64,000 nucleotides of DNA, from positions 1 through 64,000 of the forward strand of contig CANRCR010000003.1 in NCBI GenBank assembly GCA_947629165.1, in the 5' to 3' direction. Position numbers and translations under genes: made by a program. Numbering within the stretch: position 1 is the first letter of the stretch; each line of letters opens with the position of its first letter. Positions 1 through 8,890 of this stretch are shown piece after piece. The notes beneath the pieces are model-generated. The model saw only the letters and a list, made by a program, of their open reading frames with translations. It was not told the DNA's origin and ran no database searches. The stretch comes from an uncultured Bacilli bacterium (GTDB lineage Bacteria; Bacillota_I; Bacilli_A; RF39; UBA660).

Positions 1-560
1 TCACTTTTAATTTTATGAATTCCTAAATGGTGCGCAATCGGAGCTAATATTTCGAGCGTCTCTTTGGCTACTAATTTTTGCTTTTCTTCTGGAAGTGCAA
101 AAAGGGTACGCATATTATGAAGCCGTTCCGCTAACTTAATGATAATTACACGCACATCTTCACTCATACCGACAACGATCTTTTTATAATATTCGATCAA
201 ATACTCATTTTCACAAGAAAAATTAAGTTGTCCAAGTTTGGTTACGCCATAGACTAATTTCGTAATATCCGGTCCAAACTTTTCTTCCAATTCTTCTCGG
301 TCAGTATCGGTATCTTCTAAAACATCGTGTAGTAGTCCTGCCGCAATGGTTGTCGAATCGGCATAAACCGTAGTTAAAATAATGGCAACTTCCATGGGAT
401 GGGTAATGTACGGATCCCCATTTTTGCGAAATTGTCCGCGATGTTTTTCTTCGGCGAAGTAATAAGCGTTTTCAATTTTTTTAATTTCTTCTTCGTCTTC
501 GATATAAGCACTGGCTTTTTTTAGTAGTTGCTCAATCGTATGGGTCTTTTCTTTACTCAC
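1..560 (-). CDS. relA: RelA/SpoT-family bifunctional (p)ppGpp synthetase/hydrolase, N-terminal HD domain, 3' part outside window
   Basis: Manual translation of the minus strand from a GTG at 560 (SD AGAGGTGAG) gives VSKEKTHTIEQLLKKASAYIEDEEE..AYYFAEEKHRGQFRKNGDPYITHPMEVAIILTTVYADSTTIAAGLLHDVLEDTDTD..., the RelA HD hydrolase signature. Open to the window edge; not in the ORF track. Confidence 0.92.
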   Translation of the reverse strand, partial: MSKEKTHTIEQLLKKASAYIEDEEEIKKIENAYYFAEEKHRGQFRKNGDPYITHPMEVAIILTTVYADSTTIAAGLLHDVLEDTDTDREELEEKFGPDITKLVYGVTKLGQLNFSCENEYLIEYYKKIVVGMSEDVRVIIIKLAERLHNMRTLFALPEEKQKLVAKETLEILAPIAHHLGIHKIKS

Positions 561-575
561 CTTTCTCACCTCTTG

Positions 576-809
576 TTATTTCAAATTGTCCCCTGCTGGT
601 GGATTTATTTTTGTATTTAAAATGTCATCGACCATTTCTGCTAAAGATAAATCTTTACTTTGATTCCATTTACTTCTTCGTAAATAGTTCCAAATCTCTT
701 CTTCCGTCATTTCTATTTTATCTTGCGCACGTAAACTTCTTCTCTTCGTACGTAATGCTGGACGTAAGCGATGATATAAATCTTCAATCGTTTCAATTTC
801 TAGATCCAT
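576..809 (-). CDS. comN: ComN-like post-transcriptional regulator
   Basis: Small protein resembling the Post_transc_reg family (EEEIWNYLRRSKWNQSKDLSLAEMVDDILNTKI); located next to relA as in Bacilli. Confidence 0.65.
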   Translation of the reverse strand: MDLEIETIEDLYHRLRPALRTKRRSLRAQDKIEMTEEEIWNYLRRSKWNQSKDLSLAEMVDDILNTKINPPAGDNLK

Positions 810-875
810 CTTTGACCCTCTTCTCTTCTTTTATTATAGAACAAAATGCTTTTTTAGAAAAGATAAAATACTTTT

Positions 876-3389
876 TTACTTTTTCTTTTTGAAAGATTTT
901 TTCTTTTTATTATTTTGGGATGGTAGATTTTCTTTTATTGTAATGCCTAACGTTACTACTAAGGCAATACTTGAAATCACTTTCCCTTCTTGATGTCCCA
1001 TCGCTTGATACGTTATTTTTATCGAGTGCGTTCCTTTTTCTAAAGGAAATCCAAGAAAAGCTGTATTGACGACTTCATAGTCCGTTTTCTTTCCATCGAC
1101 AAATACCGTATATCCTTCGTCGTAAGGAAGTGTCGAAATAAAGTAATTGCCATCTTTTACGGTAATCGTTCCTTCGATGGTATCCCCTTTCATTTGAACA
1201 TCTTCCATCGGTGTAATACTTTTTCGATAATTTTCTAAAATATTGCCATCGACGATATACGTTTGAACATTTAAGATTTCATACACCCCTTCGGTAAAGG
1301 TTACATTTAACGTATCGAGTGGCTCATTACTTGCAATTTGATAGTAGAATGTATGGTTTCCATTTCCGTAGATCCAATTGTCACAACTTTGTTGATTGGT
1401 AATACCATTTATCGTAATATAACGATTTTGTCCTTCTTTACAAGCGGTATCCGGAGTCATATCAAACGATAATAAAATGATCTTATTTTCTAATGTTTTA
1501 TTTAATGAAATCGTTTTGGTCGTCGTTCCATTTATTATTTGAATTCCTTCCAATTGTTCTTTAATTCCCAAATCGACGGATCGTAAATTTTCGGTAAGTG
1601 CCATTCCACTCGGTTGTTCGACGATGGCCGATTGTAAAAGTGTAACTAAATTATTCGGATATTGTAGATAATTGAAAAGACTCGTCGAGAATAATTTCGA
1701 AGTAGCATAAAACATCGGAAAGACATTTTCTTTCTCATAAAGATTTACTAAGGTACCCTTTTCTTTTAACGTATATCCGTAAGGAGCCGTTTCTGCCATA
1801 ACATATTTTACGCCCATATAATTTAAGAATAGCGGATTGTTACTATTGGCTAACATCAAATAATTATCTTCCGACATTGGGTTTTTCATAATATCATAGT
1901 AAAAATGACGATAATATGTATTTTCTAAAGAACTGTAAATTGCCGTTTGATAATGCTTACTGCTTAAGATTTGATTCATGGTATTGTACGTATCATAAAT
2001 GGTATTCATACGATAATACGTAGGATCTTCTTCGGTTGTGTTTTGAACAAAGTTCGTTAGTTCTTCTTTTTCGACGCCATCGTAATCACTTAATTTTACG
2101 TATTCTTCGTTACGATTTACAAAGTACGTTAACGGTAAAGCGATAACCATCGCAAAAACAAGAAATAAGTTCGTTTCCCCTTTCTTCGTGGTAAATAAAA
2201 TAGCCCCATAGGTCAAAGCAACATCAAGTAAAAATAAAATGGCATAATTTCGATTTTCTATATCCGTTAAAAAGACAATAGTAAGTGGTACTACTAAAAG
2301 AAGGGAAATCTTTTTCCAAGGAATCTTTTTATATTCCTTCGGTAATTTATCAAAAAATTCGGCAATTAGAAGAATTAGTAATGGAAGAAAAGGAATTAAT
2401 ATTTTTCCTCTTGCATAAAGACCTCCATTTAAAATAAATGAAGCAAGTGGTACGATCAATAAAATCATTATTCCAATCGATAAAAACTTTCGTTCTTTTT
2501 GTTTCGAGAAAGCTCCTACCAATAGAGCGACTAAGGCGATGATCGGCAATCCTATCGCATAGTTATAATACAAAAGGTTACCAAAACTCAAGTTTGGAAT
2601 TATATAATTGACAAAAGCCGTCTCATTACCTCCACTACTACGTCCATCTAAAAGTGCAAAGAAAGATGGTAAAAGTAAAATGGCTGCTAATAAAATAGCA
2701 AGAAGGGCACTTTGTAATAGTGGAAGAAAAGTTTTCATAATGGTTTCTTTATTTATTTTCTTTTGATCTTTTAAAAAACGATAAATACCGTAGCATCCTA
2801 CTACGATGAGTCCTGTTACACTATAGTAAAAACTCGTCATAATCATCAAGAATAAACTTACTATTAAAAGTCCTTTTTTATTTTTTTCGAGACAGTGATC
2901 CACTCCAAAAAGAGCAAGAATCAAAAACGGAAAGTAGTTGACAAACATAAATTGACGATGGAAGTGATAGAGTACGGGACTAGCACAAGCAAAAAGAATC
3001 GCTCCCGTTAAAGCAATTTCATTGCGATACTTTTTATGAATTAAAAATTGGTAGATTAAAAGTACCGAGCCAATATAAGTAATCATATTGATGGCTTGTA
3101 GATAAGTGGCCATGGATACTCCTGGTAAAAGATAAGAAATAAGTAACCAAGGCGAATATAGACCATAATAAGAAAGTGCAAATATATTCATTCCACTTCC
3201 TAGCTGAAGCGCTAGATTTGGAAAAAGATTTCCAGTCTCATAAAAAAGCGTACGAAAATAATCCGCGAATAAAACATGTTGATTGATCCAATCCGTTGTA
3301 GAACCAAAGAGACTATTACTACCACTTGTTATCATGATTAAAATTAAAGTGATTGTAATCAATAATAAATAGTTACTATATTTTTTCAT
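876..3389 (-). CDS. YfhO-family membrane protein (GT-C-like)
   Basis: 837 aa, many TM segments, N-terminal SGSNSLFGSTTDWINQHV..LFYETGNLFPN and soluble C-terminal domain typical of YfhO; SD GGGAAGTG. Confidence 0.8.
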   Translation of the reverse strand: MKKYSNYLLLITITLILIMITSGSNSLFGSTTDWINQHVLFADYFRTLFYETGNLFPNLALQLGSGMNIFALSYYGLYSPWLLISYLLPGVSMATYLQAINMITYIGSVLLIYQFLIHKKYRNEIALTGAILFACASPVLYHFHRQFMFVNYFPFLILALFGVDHCLEKNKKGLLIVSLFLMIMTSFYYSVTGLIVVGCYGIYRFLKDQKKINKETIMKTFLPLLQSALLAILLAAILLLPSFFALLDGRSSGGNETAFVNYIIPNLSFGNLLYYNYAIGLPIIALVALLVGAFSKQKERKFLSIGIMILLIVPLASFILNGGLYARGKILIPFLPLLILLIAEFFDKLPKEYKKIPWKKISLLLVVPLTIVFLTDIENRNYAILFLLDVALTYGAILFTTKKGETNLFLVFAMVIALPLTYFVNRNEEYVKLSDYDGVEKEELTNFVQNTTEEDPTYYRMNTIYDTYNTMNQILSSKHYQTAIYSSLENTYYRHFYYDIMKNPMSEDNYLMLANSNNPLFLNYMGVKYVMAETAPYGYTLKEKGTLVNLYEKENVFPMFYATSKLFSTSLFNYLQYPNNLVTLLQSAIVEQPSGMALTENLRSVDLGIKEQLEGIQIINGTTTKTISLNKTLENKIILLSFDMTPDTACKEGQNRYITINGITNQQSCDNWIYGNGNHTFYYQIASNEPLDTLNVTFTEGVYEILNVQTYIVDGNILENYRKSITPMEDVQMKGDTIEGTITVKDGNYFISTLPYDEGYTVFVDGKKTDYEVVNTAFLGFPLEKGTHSIKITYQAMGHQEGKVISSIALVVTLGITIKENLPSQNNKKKKSFKKKK

Positions 3390-3470
3390 AACACACTTCC
3401 CTGGGATAAATTTTCTTTTATTACATATCTTTATTATATACTAGATTGCTCGTGTTAAGGAAGAGATTTT

Positions 3471-4766
3471 ATGACAAAAGAAAAATTTATTCGCTCGACC
3501 ATTATCTTGATGATCGGTGGTGCTATTACAAAGTTTTTAGGTATGTTTATTCGTGTCGTAATGACCCGTTTAGTAGGTTTAGAAGGAATCGGTCTATACA
3601 TGTTAATCTATCCTACTTTTTCTCTTTTTATGACGTTATCACAGTTCAGTATGCCTACTGCCATTTCAAAAATTGTATCCGAAGATACCCATAATAATAA
3701 AAAGGTTGTCTTCACGGCAATTCCAGTCATTATTTTATTTAATCTTTTTTTGATTGGTTCTATTTTGTTATTGGCACCGATTATTGCTAATCAATTTTTA
3801 CAGGAACCACGTGCTTATCTTCCGATTTTATCCATTGCACTCGTTATTCCATTCGATGCCTTATCGAATTTATTGCGCGGTTATTTTTTTGGAAAACAAC
3901 GCATGTTTCCACATGTCGTATCCCATATTTTAGAACAGCTTTTACGGCTTTCTTTTATCGTTTTGATTACACCTTATCTATTATCGATCGATGTCGTTTA
4001 TGCCGTCAGTGGGCTCGTCCTCGTCAACATGGCAAGTGAATTATTATCGATTGGAATACTTTTCTTATTCTTACCTAAAAATTTCAAACTAACCAAATAC
4101 GATATGACCCCTAGTAAAGCGCATTTAAAAGATATTTTAGAAATTGCCATTCCTACGACGGGAGGACGATTGATCGGTTCCATCGGTTATTTCTTTGAAC
4201 CTATTATCTTAACTTCAAGTCTTTTGATGGCCGGCTATACCAACGATTATATTGTTCTTGAATACGGTATTGTTTCTGGATATGTCATGCCTTTATTATT
4301 GATGCCCGGTTTTTTTACCAATGCAATTAGTAATGCCCTCCTTCCAGTCATATCCAAGGCAGCTATTCAAAAAAATTATATTTATATCAAAAAGAAAATT
4401 AAACAAGCAATCTTTTTCTCTCTCTTAATTGGCGTTCCTTATACTTTGTTACTAATGCTTTTCCCAAAATTCTTTTTAAATCTTTTTTATCATACAGTTC
4501 ATGGTGCTACCTATCTACGTTTTATCGGTCCTATTTTCCTTCTCTATTACATTCAAGCACCGCTTGCAGCCAGTATGCAGTCCATGAATTTATCTAAAGA
4601 AATGATGTTCGATAATTTAAAAGGTATCCTTATTAAAATGATTCTACTTTTTGTTCTTAGTTTTCTTCATATCGGTATGTATCCTTTATTAATTGCTACT
4701 ACTTTTAGTGTTTTGGTAACTACCGGCGGACATTATTTCCATTTGAAAAAGGTTTTTCGAGCCTAA
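3471..4766 (+). CDS. SpoVB-like oligosaccharide flippase (MOP/MATE superfamily)
   Basis: 431 aa polytopic protein, N-term GGAITKFLGMFIRVVMTRLVGLEGIGLYMLIYPTFSLFMTLSQFSMPTAISKIV typical of SpoVB/MurJ-type flippases. Confidence 0.85.
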   Translation: MTKEKFIRSTIILMIGGAITKFLGMFIRVVMTRLVGLEGIGLYMLIYPTFSLFMTLSQFSMPTAISKIVSEDTHNNKKVVFTAIPVIILFNLFLIGSILLLAPIIANQFLQEPRAYLPILSIALVIPFDALSNLLRGYFFGKQRMFPHVVSHILEQLLRLSFIVLITPYLLSIDVVYAVSGLVLVNMASELLSIGILFLFLPKNFKLTKYDMTPSKAHLKDILEIAIPTTGGRLIGSIGYFFEPIILTSSLLMAGYTNDYIVLEYGIVSGYVMPLLLMPGFFTNAISNALLPVISKAAIQKNYIYIKKKIKQAIFFSLLIGVPYTLLLMLFPKFFLNLFYHTVHGATYLRFIGPIFLLYYIQAPLAASMQSMNLSKEMMFDNLKGILIKMILLFVLSFLHIGMYPLLIATTFSVLVTTGGHYFHLKKVFRA

Positions 4767-4770
4767 AAAA

Positions 4771-4794
4771 ACCACCTCTTATGAATGAGGTGGT
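4771..4794 (-). terminator. intrinsic terminator
   Basis: ACCACCTC/GAGGTGGT 8-bp stem, minus-strand T7 tail; contains the stop codon of the 4779 gene. Confidence 0.8.
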
Positions 4795-5168
4795 GGTGTC
4801 ATATCGATGGCCTCGCGGTCGTTGGCTCCCCGAATATCCATGATATCATAACTATTGGTTGTTACGAGGTCTGCCTGTAATTTACGTTCCTTGGCCTTGC
4901 CGAAACGATAGAAGATGAACGATGCTACTGCTAAAGCAAACGGCATAATTCCAACCAGTGGATTATTATGATCATAAGTGATTCTATTATCGGAAATCAT
5001 GCACAAAATAACTCCATCATAAATCATGGTTGCTACGCTTACAAGTGCAAAGAGAAAACGATAAAGTTTAATTCTTCCATCGGCAACTCTTCGAAAACAT
5101 CTTACAAAAATAAGTAAAGGTACTAAAAAAGAAATGATATACCCTATTCCCCAAAAATCTGAATCCAT
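4779..5168 (-). CDS. hypothetical membrane protein
   Basis: 129 aa ORF with several hydrophobic segments, SD AGAGGT, stop codon inside the loop of an intrinsic terminator. Confidence 0.6.
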   Translation of the reverse strand: MDSDFWGIGYIISFLVPLLIFVRCFRRVADGRIKLYRFLFALVSVATMIYDGVILCMISDNRITYDHNNPLVGIMPFALAVASFIFYRFGKAKERKLQADLVTTNSYDIMDIRGANDREAIDMTPPPHS

Positions 5169-5226
5169 AATTTTTACCTCTTCTTTCTATTATAAGCATA
5201 CCATTTTCATTTTTATTAATCAATCT

Positions 5227-5883
5227 TTACTGTATTAAATCTTTCTTTTGAATGACAAATAATTGTTTATTTCGATAAAATCCATAAAATACATTTTCCA
5301 GTGAAATCGTCTCTTTTTGTAATTGTTTTAAAAGCCATTCTTTGTTTTTTCCTAATTGACGTAATGTGTCAAATTCAATTTTACCATCGAGAATTACCGG
5401 TAAAGGATAATCTCCTTTTAAAGCCGTTTCTTTTCGGAAAATAGATAATTTCCCACTTGTTTCAAGAATAGCAAAATCGACACTTTCAATCGAACGGATA
5501 TGTTGTTGTCTCAGTTGTGTCAAGAGGTCATCTAAATTATAACGTTGCTTTACCATTTCTTTAAAATTTACTAAACCTCGATTAATAATTACCGAAGGTT
5601 TCCCATCGAGAACATCTCTTACTTTGGCATTTTTTAATGAAATAAACGCTAGTAAGACCTGTACTCCGACTAAAAAAAGAATCGGTACAATCGATAAGAA
5701 AATAGATTCTTCGCGATTATCAATCGAAATTGCAGCAAGTTCAGCAATTAAAATAGAAACAATTAAATCGACGATCCCTAACTGTCCTACTTCCCTTTTT
5801 CCCATCAAACGATAAATCAGCGTAATCAAGCAATAAAAAATGGCAGTTCGTGTTAAAACTATGACATAATCCACATCTATCAC
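5227..5883 (-). CDS. DUF421 (YetF/YrbG-like) membrane protein
   Basis: N-terminal TM domain TAIFYCLITLIYRLMGKREVGQLGIVDLIVSILIAELAAISID..; soluble C-term SVIINRGLVNFKEMVKQRYNLDDLLTQLRQQ typical of DUF421. The true start may be a downstream GTG at 5874. Confidence 0.85.
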   Translation of the reverse strand: MIDVDYVIVLTRTAIFYCLITLIYRLMGKREVGQLGIVDLIVSILIAELAAISIDNREESIFLSIVPILFLVGVQVLLAFISLKNAKVRDVLDGKPSVIINRGLVNFKEMVKQRYNLDDLLTQLRQQHIRSIESVDFAILETSGKLSIFRKETALKGDYPLPVILDGKIEFDTLRQLGKNKEWLLKQLQKETISLENVFYGFYRNKQLFVIQKKDLIQ

Positions 5884-5949
5884 CTAATAATATTATGGAA
5901 AAAAGCATAATTATTTATACCGAACATAAACTAAATTAGAGGTGAAGTA

Positions 5950-6315
5950 ATGAAACTAATCAATTATTTAAAAGGACTCGTATGGACGACCGTACTTTTA
6001 TTATTACTATCTTTGTGGGTTAGTCTTTTTTACTACTATCAAATTTTAAGTAGTTCAGGACTTCGTTATGCTTATTTAATTGTTCCCCTTATTTCCGTTT
6101 TAAGTGGCGGTTTTGTTGTAGGTCGCAATTCCAAAGAAAAGGGTTTCCTCGAAGGACTTAAAGTAGGAATTATTTATTTAGGAATTGTTATTCTCTGCGG
6201 ACTACTCTTTCATACCACGTTTAATTTTCACTTTTTAATTTATAGTATCCTTTTACTTTTGACGACCATGCTCGGTAGTATGATTGGAATCAATTTTAAA
6301 AAAAGAAACATTTAA
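5950..6315 (+). CDS. TIGR04086/YrzE-like membrane protein
   Basis: 121 aa, 4 hydrophobic segments with SGGFVVGRNSKEKGFLEGLKVGIIY; next to DUF421 and SpoVB-like genes; SD GAGGTG. Confidence 0.65.
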   Translation: MKLINYLKGLVWTTVLLLLLSLWVSLFYYYQILSSSGLRYAYLIVPLISVLSGGFVVGRNSKEKGFLEGLKVGIIYLGIVILCGLLFHTTFNFHFLIYSILLLLTTMLGSMIGINFKKRNI

Positions 6316-6334
6316 AAAGAGCTTTCGCTCTTTT
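6315..6334. terminator. bidirectional intrinsic terminator between convergent genes
   Basis: AAAAGAGC-TTTC-GCTCTTTT. Confidence 0.75.
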
Positions 6335-6337
6335 CTT

Positions 6338-6970
6338 TTAAAATATGTAATCCATTCGCGTGATGTAATAATGATCTTCTTTTTCTTCTAAGTATAATTT
6401 AAATTCATTGGTTCCAGTCTTTTCGTCATCTTCGTCGTAATAATCTATTTTTCCTTCTATAATAATTTGATCATCATCGTAAGTCACATCTTCGAAATCT
6501 ACTTCCGGAACAGTAACTCTGTTATCAGGACTAATATTATCAAAGGTATAGTCTTTCGTCGTTCCTAGATCTTCAATACCAAATAATTTTTTAGCACTTT
6601 TTTGAATCGAAGAAAATGGAACTCGATTACTCGTATAATCATTTGTTTCGAAGCAATAACTTACGGCCATTGCATAAGCTTGTTCTAGATCTTCTTTAAA
6701 ATTGTATGAAAAAAGCTTGTCATTTGGAAGAAGTGTCGGAATAAAATCCATAATATCTGAAAAATAGTCTTCAAACCAAGCCGCATCATGTTCCTCAATA
6801 GCTATATTTTCTTGGACTTCATTATCTTCCATTGCCTTCTCTGTTTCCTCCATTATTTTGTCTTTTATATCATCGTGTATATTTTTACTATAATCATAAT
6901 AGGTACTAACCGGGTCAGCACATCCCGTAACCAATAAAATAGCAGGTACTAAAATTAAATATTTTTTCAT
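6338..6970 (-). CDS. putative lipoprotein
   Basis: 210 aa, signal peptide with lipobox MKKYLILVPAILLVTGCADP; SD GGAAGG. Confidence 0.75.
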   Translation of the reverse strand: MKKYLILVPAILLVTGCADPVSTYYDYSKNIHDDIKDKIMEETEKAMEDNEVQENIAIEEHDAAWFEDYFSDIMDFIPTLLPNDKLFSYNFKEDLEQAYAMAVSYCFETNDYTSNRVPFSSIQKSAKKLFGIEDLGTTKDYTFDNISPDNRVTVPEVDFEDVTYDDDQIIIEGKIDYYDEDDEKTGTNEFKLYLEEKEDHYYITRMDYIF

Positions 6971-7032
6971 TATAAACCCTTCCTTTACATCATTTTCATT
7001 ATAAACTTTCCTTGTTTTGTCGTCAAGAAAAA

Positions 7033-7058
7033 AGAAGTAGTATTACTCTTCTACTTCT
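7033..7058 (-). terminator. intrinsic terminator of ABC exporter operon
   Basis: AGAAGTAG/CTACTTCT with T-rich minus tail; overlaps the 3' coding end. Confidence 0.75.
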
Positions 7059-8890
7059 TCAAACTGTGATTGATATAGTTGGGCATAGAATCCTTGTTTT
7101 GCTAAAAGTTCTTCGTGCGTTCCTTGTTCTACAATGTCTCCTTCTTTCATTACTAAAATTAAATCGGCATTTCGAATCGTCGACAAGCGATGGGCAATAA
7201 TGAAACTGGTTCTTCCCTTCATCAAGTTATCCATGGCTTCTTGAATGAGTATTTCCGTACGCGTATCAACGGAAGAAGTTGCTTCATCGAGGATTAAAAT
7301 CTTCGGATCTTTTAAAATAACACGGGCAATCGTCAATAATTGTTTTTGTCCTTGTGAGATGTTATCACTTTCTTCGTTGATCATCATATCATATCCTTCT
7401 GGAAGGGTTCGAATAAAGTGATCGACCCGGGCGGCAATGGCCGCATCTTCTACTTCGTTATTCGAAGCGTCTAATTTTCCATAACGGATATTTTCACGAA
7501 CGGTGTCGGAATATAACCAAGTATCTTGTAGGACCATTCCAAATTGATTACGTAAATCATCTCTTTTATAATCTTTAATATTAGTTCCATCGATTTTAAT
7601 TGCTCCTTGATCGACATCGTAAAAGCGCATTAACAATTTTACCATGGTCGTCTTTCCTGCTCCAGTCGGTCCTACGATGGCGATTTTTTGACCTTTCTTT
7701 ACTTTGGCATTAAAGTTATGAATTATCGTCTGGTTCGGATTGTATCCAAATTTTACCTTTTCAAAAGTGACATTTCCGGTTATCTTTTCCGCATCTTGAC
7801 AATTTTTACTATCTTTTACTTCTTCCGGTTCATTTAGAAATTCGAATACTCTTTCACTGGCGGCTGCCATCGATTGAAGTAGATTCATTATTTGCGCTAC
7901 TTGAGTAATCGGATTCATGAACTGACGAACGTATTGGGTAAAAGATAAGATATCTCCTACTTGAATTTGATTTTGAATTACTAAATAACCGCCTAAAATA
8001 GATACTACGACATAACCGATATTTCCAATAAACGTAATAATCGGATGCATTAGTCCTGAAAAGAATTGACTCTTCCAAGCGGTATGATAAAGGACGTCGT
8101 TATTTTCTCGAAATTCTTCTAAAGCTTTTTCTTGGCCGTTGAACATCGAAATAATACTATGTCCACCATAGCTTTCTTCTACTTGACCATTGACGTGGCC
8201 TAAATATTCCTGTTGTTTTTTAAAATACTTTTGGGAATGTGATACCACAAAGGCAACTAAGGCTAACATCACCGGAATAATGAGTAAGGAAACGACCGTC
8301 ATTAAAGGACTGATAGAAAACATCATGCATAAGACACCTATCAACAACGTAATCGATGAAGTAACTTGAGTCAAACTTTGGTCGAGGCTTTGATTCATCG
8401 TATCGACATCATTCGTAATCCGCGACAAGATTTCTCCGGTCGTTTTACTTTCGTAATATTTTAGAGGAATACGATGTATTTTTTGGGATATTTCATGACG
8501 GAGACGATACGTTAAATTTTGACTGACATCCGCCATAATCCAACCTTGGATATATGAGAAAATCATACTGATAACGTAGAGTCCTAATAAGGTTAATAGG
8601 ATACCGCCTATTTTTCCAAAATCAATTCCACTCGTTGCGCCAGTCACTTTTCCTACTAACCCATTAAAAATTTCGGTCGTAGCATTTCCTAATATTTTAG
8701 GGCCTACAATTGAGAAGATGGCACTTCCAATCGAAAATAGAACTACTAATAGTAAACGAATTTTATATTGCGTGAGGTAGTGCCAAAGTTGTCTCATCGT
8801 TCCTTTAAAGTCTTTGGCCTTTTCTCCCATCATCATACGACGACCAGGAGGAACGGGACGAGTCGGTTTTTTTGAAGTTTCTTTATTCAT
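7043..8890 (-). CDS. ABC exporter, ATP-binding/permease subunit (heterodimer partner with canonical Walker B Glu)
   Basis: Walker A GPTGAGKTT, signature NISQGQKQ, Walker B LILDEATSSVD, H-loop IIAHRLSTI; SD AGGAGG. Confidence 0.93.
   Translation of the reverse strand: MNKETSKKPTRPVPPGRRMMMGEKAKDFKGTMRQLWHYLTQYKIRLLLVVLFSIGSAIFSIVGPKILGNATTEIFNGLVGKVTGATSGIDFGKIGGILLTLLGLYVISMIFSYIQGWIMADVSQNLTYRLRHEISQKIHRIPLKYYESKTTGEILSRITNDVDTMNQSLDQSLTQVTSSITLLIGVLCMMFSISPLMTVVSLLIIPVMLALVAFVVSHSQKYFKKQQEYLGHVNGQVEESYGGHSIISMFNGQEKALEEFRENNDVLYHTAWKSQFFSGLMHPIITFIGNIGYVVVSILGGYLVIQNQIQVGDILSFTQYVRQFMNPITQVAQIMNLLQSMAAASERVFEFLNEPEEVKDSKNCQDAEKITGNVTFEKVKFGYNPNQTIIHNFNAKVKKGQKIAIVGPTGAGKTTMVKLLMRFYDVDQGAIKIDGTNIKDYKRDDLRNQFGMVLQDTWLYSDTVRENIRYGKLDASNNEVEDAAIAARVDHFIRTLPEGYDMMINEESDNISQGQKQLLTIARVILKDPKILILDEATSSVDTRTEILIQEAMDNLMKGRTSFIIAHRLSTIRNADLILVMKEGDIVEQGTHEELLAKQGFYAQLYQSQFEEVEE

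Noticed and set aside
599-892. Plus-strand ORF of 97 aa
   Set aside because: Antisense to comN and the 3' end of yfhO; no SD and no recognisable domain. Shadow ORF.
3446-3694. Plus-strand 82-aa ORF
   Set aside because: Out-of-frame overlap with the well-supported SpoVB-like CDS; low-complexity translation.
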